Below are positions 34,475 to 41,079 of a DNA stretch of 64,000 bases, in pieces. The stretch lies in assembly GCF_000307105.1 (NCBI RefSeq), contig NC_018645.1, forward strand, positions 1,810,578 to 1,874,577. The letters are read 5' to 3'. The position numbers were made by a program, and so were the translations under genes. Source of the DNA: Desulfobacula toluolica Tol2. Lineage in GTDB: Bacteria > Desulfobacterota > Desulfobacteria > Desulfobacterales > Desulfobacteraceae. Under the pieces are notes generated by a model, which was not told the DNA's origin, made no database searches, and saw nothing but the letters and a program-made list of their open reading frames with translations. The stretch's first letter is position 1. Every line of letters starts with the position of its first letter.

Positions 34475-36904
34475 TTATCCTGCTGCCATATCCTGCTCGG
34501 TACGGGCGATAATCGTATCCTGGGAGTATCTTGCAAGATCAATGAATTTTGCGCTGTATCCGGCAATTCTTACCAGCGTGTTTGCATATTTTTCAGGTTC
34601 TATTTGAGCGGCTTTCATGTCTTCTGTTGAGATGACATTGAACTGGACATGATCAATTCCCAGTGAATGCCATGTTTTCATGTAGGCATGCCAGAGATCA
34701 AACCCGGCATCACTGTGCATGAGAATATTTGAAAGACGCTGGTTTAAAAGGACGCCCTTGTGTCTTGAGGCATCAATTCTTGATACGGATTTTAGAACCG
34801 CAGTCGGTCCGTTGGTGTCACATCCCATGTAGGGAGAGCAGCCGCCATCATCTAAGGCCTCTCCTGCGTGTCTTCCGTTTGCAGTGGCCGCTGTTTTAGG
34901 ACCGTTTACAATATATCCGGCAACAGACTGGGCCAGGGGTAAGGGATAGGTGCCTGAATAGGTTGTATTCCGCTTCCACTCATCGGCAATCAGGTTATAA
35001 TACTTTGTGGCCATTGCATCTGCATAATCATCATCATTGCCGAACTTGGGGGCATTCCAGAAGTCCAGACGCATTTCTTCTTTGCCTTCCCAATTATTTT
35101 TCAAGGCATCCATAAGTTCGGCCATGGTATATTTTTTGTCTTCAAACACCAATTTTTTAATGGCTGCAAGGGAATCGATCACCACCACACTGCCGCTGCA
35201 GATATTGTGCCATGGATTGGCTACCTCTGCCAGGGCATTAGCATCCATACCTTTTTCAACGCATCCGTCATCAATGCTTGAAATAAAAGGACAGCACAGA
35301 TGTGTTGATTCTATTATACGACCCACGTCTTTAGAGCGCAGAGTTAATTCGATAGCATACCTCAATTGTAATTTGTATGCATTCCAGACTTCATCAAAAC
35401 TCGTAAAATTTGCAGCATCACCTGTTTGGGGGCCCAACTGGATATTGGTGAAAAATTCATCAAATCCGTTGGTCAGGGCGATTTCCATGGCTTTGGCCGG
35501 ATAAACATCTCCGCCGCCCTCGTTTCTTGTTTTCTGCGTCCCTCTGCGGCCCGTTATTCCCGGTGACATACATAAAACAAGAGCCCAGTCCCTGGCAATA
35601 TTTTCTGGTACATTAAAGTATTTGATCAATTGCTCGGTATTCAGTTCATCATTTTTAATAGAGGGGAACCCGAATCCCTTTTTAATGCAATTGAATACCC
35701 TTTTCTTTGTTTCAACATTGCCGGTTTTATTCCACCGGAATCCAATGGAAGGCTCGGTCGTAACAATGCTTTCTGCAGCTTCAAGAATGGCATTGGTGCA
35801 GTCGTTGCTGGCATCGGAACCATCCGGATTGATGCCGCCCAAAGTAAAGATAAACAGGTCATTGGAACCGGCAAAAAATTCTCGAAGCTGTCTTCCCTTT
35901 GTACTGCCGTGTTCAGACACTTTTAATCTTTCACACTCAAAGAGTTCTACTGCCTCTTCCCTGGTCATGGGTTGGTCTGTTTTATTGATGACGCTTTTTT
36001 GAAAATAGGGCCAGAGAAGTTTATCTGCTTTGTGTCCATACCCACTGCTGTATCGTTCCATGGAGTGGCATAACAGAAAGGTAAACCACTTGCTCTGCAT
36101 GGCATCTTTCAGCCCCCTGGCCGGATTTGCCGGAACATGCCTGCAGATGTCTGAAATTTCAAGCAGCTCTTGTTTTCTTTTTGCATCGGTCAAAAAGTTT
36201 TCTGCCATGATCCTGGCCAGCCTGGCATACCTCTGTGCCCAGCCTACAACCGCTTTCATGGCAATGACCATGGCTTCCCATTGGTCAAGTTTGTCCATAA
36301 AATGTAGGTTGTCCTGGGCATTCCAGGGAGATTGGCGCATCTTATCGTTGGCGTCGGCAATCTTTTTTTCAACTTCTTCAATTCTTTTGATCAGGCCATC
36401 TTCAAGAACAGACTCGTAATTGGGGACAAGACTTGAAAATGCCGTAACAAACAGGGGCGGCTGTACTGTCGTTGCAGAATACATGATGTTGATTTCTTCG
36501 GGTGTGAAATATTTTTCCCCCTTTGTTTGAATGGTATAGGGCTTCCAGTATTCAGCGATTTCCCGCATCTCTTCTTTGTACTCGCAATACGGGCTTTCAA
36601 CCATATCCACGGTGGCAAAATAGGACAGCTCCGGATACATGGGGAAATAATCAGGATGTTCCGTGTTGGCACCCACGATGAGTTCGTCATCTTGAATATG
36701 GATGGTAATGTTTTTAAGGATATTTTCAAGCCCTCTGGCCCTCATAATGCAATTGGGCTCACCAACATTCTTTTTATGGGACTGGGTGATCAGTCTGGCC
36801 CGTTCAACACCGGCTTTTACCCCGGCGTCAACATATTCGCCTCCTGCTACATGTTTAAAACGGCACCTGTCTTTAAGTCTTGTGGTTCTTTCTGTTGTCG
36901 GCAT
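34475..36904 (-). CDS. Glycyl radical enzyme, X-succinate synthase (fumarate-adding) type, catalytic subunit
   Basis: An 809-residue glycyl radical enzyme. The radical Gly is Gly782 in VRIAGYSAKFIDL. The cysteine at the expected distance (337 residues before it) is Cys445 in VLCMSPGITGRRGTQKTR. It is not followed by Glu two residues later, as in eliminases and hydroxyphenylacetate decarboxylase (GCVE), which points to the fumarate-adding class (benzylsuccinate/alkylsuccinate synthases). Arg460, 15 residues after this Cys, matches the spacing of the fumarate-contacting Arg508 of benzylsuccinate synthase as I remember it. DHVQFNVISTEDMKAAQ near the C-terminus also fits. It lies 89 bp after a 59-residue Fe-S protein resembling the synthase small subunits. 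It is somewhat shorter than BssA (about 860). The substrate is unknown; soluble-acid transporters nearby argue against a plain hydrocarbon. Confidence 0.82.
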   Translation of the reverse strand: MPTTERTTRLKDRCRFKHVAGGEYVDAGVKAGVERARLITQSHKKNVGEPNCIMRARGLENILKNITIHIQDDELIVGANTEHPDYFPMYPELSYFATVDMVESPYCEYKEEMREIAEYWKPYTIQTKGEKYFTPEEINIMYSATTVQPPLFVTAFSSLVPNYESVLEDGLIKRIEEVEKKIADANDKMRQSPWNAQDNLHFMDKLDQWEAMVIAMKAVVGWAQRYARLARIMAENFLTDAKRKQELLEISDICRHVPANPARGLKDAMQSKWFTFLLCHSMERYSSGYGHKADKLLWPYFQKSVINKTDQPMTREEAVELFECERLKVSEHGSTKGRQLREFFAGSNDLFIFTLGGINPDGSDASNDCTNAILEAAESIVTTEPSIGFRWNKTGNVETKKRVFNCIKKGFGFPSIKNDELNTEQLIKYFNVPENIARDWALVLCMSPGITGRRGTQKTRNEGGGDVYPAKAMEIALTNGFDEFFTNIQLGPQTGDAANFTSFDEVWNAYKLQLRYAIELTLRSKDVGRIIESTHLCCPFISSIDDGCVEKGMDANALAEVANPWHNICSGSVVVIDSLAAIKKLVFEDKKYTMAELMDALKNNWEGKEEMRLDFWNAPKFGNDDDYADAMATKYYNLIADEWKRNTTYSGTYPLPLAQSVAGYIVNGPKTAATANGRHAGEALDDGGCSPYMGCDTNGPTAVLKSVSRIDASRHKGVLLNQRLSNILMHSDAGFDLWHAYMKTWHSLGIDHVQFNVISTEDMKAAQIEPEKYANTLVRIAGYSAKFIDLARYSQDTIIARTEQDMAAG

Positions 36905-36993
36905 GGTCGTTCCTCCTGTCTGGCATCAAAATTTTTTAATTTAACTTAAACTTGCTGTTTGGATAGAACTCGAGTCAACTGGTCCATGAAAAA

Positions 36994-37173
36994 TCAGTTG
37001 GTTCGAGCCCTGAGATGCTCGCAGGCGGTGTTGTCCTTGAATACCGGTCTGGACAACCAGAATTTTCCCTTTGTATCCTCCTGTTGTCTGATGCAATCCC
37101 CTTTCTTGGGTTCAAAATCCATATCCCCTTCTGGAATTGGAAAGAAAAAAGCACATTTTTTACATTTTGACAT
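36994..37173 (-). CDS. Small Fe-S subunit of the glycyl radical enzyme (BssB/BssC-like)
   Basis: A 59-residue protein starting MSKCKKCAFFFPIPEGD, with GDCIRQ, FWLSRPVF and a final CEHLRARTN segment. Four cysteines (4, 7, 27, 51) are spaced as in the small HiPIP-like subunits of benzylsuccinate synthase, which bind one 4Fe-4S cluster and modulate the catalytic subunit. A strong ribosome binding site (AAGGAGG, 5 nt before ATG) confirms the start. It precedes the catalytic subunit gene by 89 bp on the same strand. Only one such small subunit is seen, whereas benzylsuccinate synthase has two. Confidence 0.78.
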   Translation of the reverse strand: MSKCKKCAFFFPIPEGDMDFEPKKGDCIRQQEDTKGKFWLSRPVFKDNTACEHLRARTN

Positions 37174-37248
37174 AAGACCCTCCTTGCGTTGAATTGTTCG
37201 GTTTTAACCTGATTCTAACTGTTAAATGGTAACAATGTTTTGCAAAGC

Positions 37249-37260
37249 CCGCTTCGGCGG
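37249..37260. other. UUCG tetraloop hairpin
   Basis: CCGC-TTCG-GCGG with further partial pairing of gcaa/ttgc outside. On the plus strand it is a classic C(UUCG)G tetraloop. It lies between the ferredoxin subunit gene and the glycyl-radical-enzyme operon and may separate the two transcripts. Confidence 0.4.
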
Positions 37261-37278
37261 ATTGCAGTTATTTGTCAT

Positions 37279-37319
37279 GTTTCAGTAACGGCTTTTTCGT
37301 CATTACTGAAACGTGTCAA
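37279..37319 (-). promoter_or_regulatory. Operator-like inverted repeat with TTGACA box upstream of the glycyl radical enzyme operon
   Basis: On the minus strand TTGACA (37319-37314) is followed at once by an inverted repeat: arms gtttcagtaa (37279-37288) and ttactgaaac (37303-37312), identical over 10 bp. The repeat covers the promoter spacer, as an operator would. No good -10 box was seen at 16-18 bp, so the promoter itself is uncertain. The nearby IclR regulator is a candidate binder. Confidence 0.45.
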
Positions 37320-37378
37320 TCCTTTTGATATTTCAGATACAAATAGCTGTTATTAAAATGTCATCATGGTTGTTTTAA

Positions 37379-37720
37379 TTATTTGGGTGACCACAGCACC
37401 ATGCGGGGTTTTTTTCCAAGTTCCTTGGCAAGATCGGATAAAGACCCGTAGGTGATCACATTGGCCATGCAGTGCTGGGCACAGGCCGGTTCCAGTCCTT
37501 TTTTTGTTCTCGGAGCGCACAACACACACAATTCCGTGGGAAAGGGTAAAAAGTTGAGGTACGCCTTGTCCTTGGGAAGGTTTTGAATGATTTCCAGAAC
37601 CTGGATGCCGCCCATCCCTGCGGGCCAGTGATGTTCCTGGGAACAGGCCACCTGGCAGGCAAAGCAGCCTGTGCAATATTCATAATCAATCAACAATCCG
37701 TTTTCAGGTTTTTTAGCCAT
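37379..37720 (-). CDS. Ferredoxin-like electron-transfer subunit of molybdoenzyme
   Basis: A 113-residue protein with two 4Fe-4S Cys sets: CTGCFACQVAC (C-x2-C-x2-C-x3-C) and CVLCAPRTKKGLEPACAQHC. It starts at the ATG at 37720 (MAKKPENG), with AGGAG 8 nt upstream, and overlaps the molybdoenzyme catalytic gene by 8 nt, so the two are translationally coupled. It should carry electrons to or from the Mo/W site. No membrane anchor or quinol subunit follows, so the complex is probably soluble and ferredoxin- or NAD-linked through another partner. Confidence 0.85.
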   Translation of the reverse strand: MAKKPENGLLIDYEYCTGCFACQVACSQEHHWPAGMGGIQVLEIIQNLPKDKAYLNFLPFPTELCVLCAPRTKKGLEPACAQHCMANVITYGSLSDLAKELGKKPRMVLWSPK

Positions 37721-40163
37721 TATTCGTCTCCTTTCCGTTTGCCTTGATGATTCGGCAAAGCAGGTGTTTGATGGGGGCTCCCTGGCCGTCTTTGCCCTGA
37801 TTGCCCATGGGGATGAGTTGATTGACATTGCACTCCCAAACCCCATATAGGCTCGGTTCAGCCGCTTTTTTTTCGGGATACCACCACCCGTGTGCCGCCA
37901 TCACCATCCAGGGCGGAACAATGGGAGTTACTTTTGCCTTCATTTTGCAGCGGCCCAGCCAGTTCTCCAGCCAGACCCATTCGCCATTACCTATATCATG
38001 GGCCGCAGCGGTTTGCGGATGAATTTCAACAACCGGGTCCGGGTCAAGTTGCCGCAGCCACGGGATATTGCGGTGTTCGGAATGAAAATATGCAGGAGAG
38101 CGTCTTCCAGTGGATAAAATCAAAGGATATTCCTTAGCCAGATCCGGGCGGCTTACCGGTGTAAAGGGCGGTTCTTCATGGTGGGGCAGGGGATCCAGGC
38201 CCCATTCCTCGCGGTAGGTGGAGTATAATTCAAATTTTCCGGTGGGGGTTTTGAATCCGGGTTTGCCGTCGGGCCGCAATTGTCCTTTTTCATGGCGATG
38301 GTATGGAGAGCTGGGATGATCTTCCGGCGGAATGGCCCACCCTTTTTTCTGGAGCTGTTCAAAGGTCATGCCCGATGGTTTGAGAATTTCGTCAAACAAT
38401 TCATTTACCGTATCGTATTTGAAATCCGGATCAAAGCGCCGGGCCAGTTCAAAATTGATCTCCACATCAGGCCGGCACTGGTCTACTTTCATGGCTTTGT
38501 TGATGGTCTGCAGCGGCACCCACCAGCTTCTCACCCCGTTTTTTTCCAGAAAGGTGGATGCAGGCAGAAGAATGTCCGCATATTGGGTGGTGGGAGTATG
38601 AAACAGATCCACGGCAGCAATAAAATCCAGTTTTTCCAGGGCTTTTTTCCATTTTTTGGGATCCAGTCCAATTCCGTTCAACAGGCCCGCAGTCTGAATC
38701 CACATCCCCTTGATGGGGTAGGGCTTGCCTGTAAAAATCTGGTCCAGGGTCATGTCGGTCTGGGCCCGCCAGTGAAAGGTGCGGTAGGGGCCGTATTCTT
38801 TTACCCCCACCCGTTTGGCATCCATTTTTTTGTCTTTCAGGCCAATGGGGCCCACAGCGCCTGGAAGGGCATAGGACACAGCATCAAAGGCGAATTTGGC
38901 AATCACGTTTCCGCCGGGTATATCCAGGTTACCGGTCAGCGCCCACAGCGATGCAATGGCATGGCAGGTGGGCGTCACCGCAGGTGTCATGTCAATGGGA
39001 ACCCCCCATTGAATGGCCGCAGGCTTGCTGGTGGCATAAAGCCGGGCGGCTTTTCGGATTTCATCGGCATCCACCCGGGTTATCTCCTGTACCTTGTCCA
39101 GGGGATACTTGTTGACTTCTTCTCTATATGCGTCCCAGGCTGTTCGGCAGGTCACACGGGTGCCGTCGGCAAGAATTACGTCCCAAAGCCCTGAAAACGC
39201 TGCCTTTACGTTCAAAGTTTTAAACTCAGTTTCGCTGGAGTGCCAGATTACCGGTTCCCCGCTGTTTTCATCCCATACCACGAAATTGTCAGGAGCGCCG
39301 GTCTTGTCCAGATGGACCTCCCGCAGAAGTTTCCCCGTATCCATGCGCATGAGATGAGCGCCGTTGGTCCATTTTTCAAGAAAATCATGATCATACAGAT
39401 CCTCATTGATAATAACATTCAACATTCCCATGGCCAGGGCCGCATCCGTGCCTGGTCTGATCTGAAGCCAGTGCTTGGACCGGGAGGCAAAAAAACTCAG
39501 GCGTGGATCTACACAGATGATCTTGGTGCCGCGCTTCATCATGTCGATCACCCAATGGCCGAAAAGGTTATCCGGGCAGGTGGCGGCAATATTATACCCC
39601 CAGATGATAATGGTTTCGGGCAGTTTGAATTTTGGATCCTCATAGCGTTTCGGCAGCCATTGGCCGGCATCAAACACGCAGTAACACCCCTGAAAAGTGT
39701 TGCAGGCACTTAATCTGGGTCCATAGCAGGCACTTCCGCTGAGAGAAAACATCACGTTGGGGCTGCCAAAGGCATAGGCCAGCATGCAGATCCAGGGGCC
39801 GATGTCCCTTCCTGTTCCCATGGAAAAGATAACGCTTTCAGGGCCATACTCTTCCCGAATGTCTTTCATTTTTTTTTCAATATAATCAAGGGCCTCTTCC
39901 CAGGAAATTTCTTCCCATTTGCCTTGTCCGCGTTTGCCTACGCGCTTTAACGGCCGGGTGATACGATCTTCATGTTTAACATATTGGGTCATGGCCAGGG
40001 CACGGGCGCATAGCCTTCCCTGGTTCCATGGATGATCAGGATCTCCTTCTATTTTTATAAGCTCTCCATCTTTGATGTGGGCGAGTACGCCGCAGCCGCC
40101 ATGGCATCCAGGTCCGGCAGACCAGGTCGTGGTGCGGACAATATCAATATTTTTTGACCCCAT
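37713..40163 (-). CDS. Molybdopterin oxidoreductase (DMSO reductase superfamily), catalytic subunit of unknown substrate
   Basis: An 816-residue bis-MGD enzyme without Tat signal, so cytoplasmic. The N-terminal Fe-S segment reads WSAGPGCHGGCGV (Cys20, Cys24) and later GRLCARAL (Cys52); the first of the usual four Cys ligands seems missing. The metal ligand is probably Cys146 in SGSACYGPR. The C-terminal cofactor-binding domain includes STGRRSPAYFHSEHRN and AHGWWYPEKKAAEPS. The HGWWYPE pattern and missing membrane subunits remind me of the acetylene hydratase / catechol dehydroxylase side of the superfamily rather than formate dehydrogenase or nitrate reductase. It could hydroxylate, dehydroxylate or hydrate an aromatic substrate. 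The substrate is unknown. Confidence 0.82.
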   Translation of the reverse strand: MGSKNIDIVRTTTWSAGPGCHGGCGVLAHIKDGELIKIEGDPDHPWNQGRLCARALAMTQYVKHEDRITRPLKRVGKRGQGKWEEISWEEALDYIEKKMKDIREEYGPESVIFSMGTGRDIGPWICMLAYAFGSPNVMFSLSGSACYGPRLSACNTFQGCYCVFDAGQWLPKRYEDPKFKLPETIIIWGYNIAATCPDNLFGHWVIDMMKRGTKIICVDPRLSFFASRSKHWLQIRPGTDAALAMGMLNVIINEDLYDHDFLEKWTNGAHLMRMDTGKLLREVHLDKTGAPDNFVVWDENSGEPVIWHSSETEFKTLNVKAAFSGLWDVILADGTRVTCRTAWDAYREEVNKYPLDKVQEITRVDADEIRKAARLYATSKPAAIQWGVPIDMTPAVTPTCHAIASLWALTGNLDIPGGNVIAKFAFDAVSYALPGAVGPIGLKDKKMDAKRVGVKEYGPYRTFHWRAQTDMTLDQIFTGKPYPIKGMWIQTAGLLNGIGLDPKKWKKALEKLDFIAAVDLFHTPTTQYADILLPASTFLEKNGVRSWWVPLQTINKAMKVDQCRPDVEINFELARRFDPDFKYDTVNELFDEILKPSGMTFEQLQKKGWAIPPEDHPSSPYHRHEKGQLRPDGKPGFKTPTGKFELYSTYREEWGLDPLPHHEEPPFTPVSRPDLAKEYPLILSTGRRSPAYFHSEHRNIPWLRQLDPDPVVEIHPQTAAAHDIGNGEWVWLENWLGRCKMKAKVTPIVPPWMVMAAHGWWYPEKKAAEPSLYGVWECNVNQLIPMGNQGKDGQGAPIKHLLCRIIKANGKETNNG

Positions 40164-40226
40164 GCTGTTTTTCTCCTTTTTAATCTAAGGGAAATTATTA
40201 TTGCCTTTGCAGGCCTTTTAACTAAT

Positions 40227-40259
40227 GTGGTCAATATTGATTTTGTGTTTATTGACCAC
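40227..40259 (-). promoter_or_regulatory. Perfect 10-bp inverted repeat, candidate operator of the molybdoenzyme operon
   Basis: Arms GTGGTCAATA (40227-40236) and TATTGACCAC (40250-40259) are perfectly complementary with a 13-nt spacer. It lies just downstream of the predicted transcript start of the molybdoenzyme operon, a position suited to a repressor, or to an mRNA hairpin. Confidence 0.55.
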
Positions 40260-40269
40260 CATAGAGAAC

Positions 40270-40299
40270 ACTATGACTCTATAGAGAATATTTTGTCAA
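40270..40299 (-). promoter_or_regulatory. Sigma-70-type promoter of the molybdoenzyme operon
   Basis: On the minus strand TTGACA (40299-40294) and CATAGT (40275-40270) are 18 bp apart. Small palindromes (ctctatagag, catag..ctatg) overlap the boxes. The -35 is perfect, the -10 is moderate. Confidence 0.5.
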
Positions 40300-40305
40300 C
40301 CTTTT

Positions 40306-40394
40306 TTATGTGAAAGTCTTCAAAAATCCAAACAGTGACTTGCAATATTTTTTGTGGGCAAACCAAGCTGAAAGACCAAGTCTGCCCGTGGCAG
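40306..40394 (-). repeat. Repeated two-hairpin intergenic element, copy 1 (full)
   Basis: Read on the minus strand: ctgccacgggcag, a loop, tttgcccacaaaaaat, then CAAGTC..GACTTTC. The first hairpin pairs GGGCA with TGCCC, the second pairs AAGTC with GACTT. It matches copies at 42574, 44260 and 52284 over about 85 bp. Confidence 0.65.
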
Positions 40395-40446
40395 TTATAT
40401 AAAAATTTTTAAAAATTCATGCGGAGACTTTCAATATTTGTTGTGG
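40395..40446 (-). repeat. Repeated intergenic element, half copy
   Basis: On the minus strand tccacaacaaatattgaaagtctc followed by gcatgaatttttaaaaa matches only the linker and second hairpin of the repeated element. It lies directly beside the full copy, as if an element was duplicated and then eroded. Confidence 0.55.
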
Positions 40447-40670
40447 ATAAATTTCAAATAAAACATCAGGTTGCACATGAAAATTATTTTAAAAGCTGAA
40501 TTTCGGTGAAAAAAATATCGTTCTTTTGAACAGGGCGGGGTTTATACCGGAAAGTATTTTTCTAGTCTAAAAAGATCCTTTCCGGTAAATTCGTTTTGTT
40601 TAAGGTTTGCTTGTATTCTAAAACCATTATTCCCGTAAGCCTTTGCCGGTAATAACAGACTTGGGAAAGA

Positions 40671-40687
40671 TTGGCACAGGATTTGCT
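40671..40687 (+). promoter_or_regulatory. Sigma-54 (-24/-12) promoter of the symporter operon
   Basis: TTGGCACAGGATTTGCT matches the sigma-54 consensus closely: TTGGCAC, then TTTGCT, with GG and GC exactly 10 bases apart. It lies about 85 nt upstream of the small symporter subunit start. Together with the site at 24924 it suggests common control of two uptake systems by a local NtrC-type activator. Confidence 0.75.
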
Positions 40688-40773
40688 CTATTACAGAAGC
40701 AAATGAAAATGAAGCTTCATTGGCAAAAGTGTCTGTATTTTTTAACATCTTTAACACAATAAGGAGAAAGTGA

Positions 40774-41079
40774 ATGGCGTCCAACGTAAATAAAAAGAAA
40801 AATACTGTTTTTCTGATTTTGTTTCTTGTTCTCACTGTGTTCTGCTGGTGCCCTATTGGATATGGAAGTTATGGTGAAGTCGGGTTGATCATGGGAATGC
40901 CCTCGTGGGCCTTTTATCTGCTGCTGATTGGTGCGGTCTTGTTTTTTGTCGAATGGGTTTATCTGTTTAAAACGGATTTGGCCTTGTATGACGAAGATCT
41001 TGAAGGAATCAAAGCTGCGCTTGAAAAAACCATTGCAGAAGAAACAATCGCTGGAAAAACCATAACGGAGGAAAATTAA
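40774..41079 (+). CDS. Small membrane accessory protein of sodium:solute symporter
   Basis: A 101-residue protein with two membrane helices (about 10-28 and 48-68) and an acidic cytoplasmic tail (LYDEDLEGIKAALEKT..). Small proteins of this kind are encoded directly before SSS-family symporters. Its stop codon abuts the symporter ATG, and AAGGAG lies before its own ATG. Function in assembly or modulation of the symporter is presumed. Confidence 0.75.
   Translation: MASNVNKKKNTVFLILFLVLTVFCWCPIGYGSYGEVGLIMGMPSWAFYLLLIGAVLFFVEWVYLFKTDLALYDEDLEGIKAALEKTIAEETIAGKTITEEN

Larger units (their letters stand above)
40164..40773. other. 610-bp divergent regulatory region
   Basis: This gene-free stretch separates the minus-strand molybdoenzyme operon from the plus-strand symporter operon. 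It contains a minus-strand promoter with a large inverted repeat (40227-40299), a full and a half copy of a repeated two-hairpin element (40306-40446), and a plus-strand sigma-54 promoter (40671-40687). No additional coding sequence was recognised. Confidence 0.7.

Noticed and set aside
34475-36904. Cys548 in DDGCVEKG as the active-site cysteine, which would suggest a decarboxylase or eliminase
   Set aside because: It lies only 234 residues before the radical Gly782; known enzymes have about 310-370. Cys445 at 337 fits.
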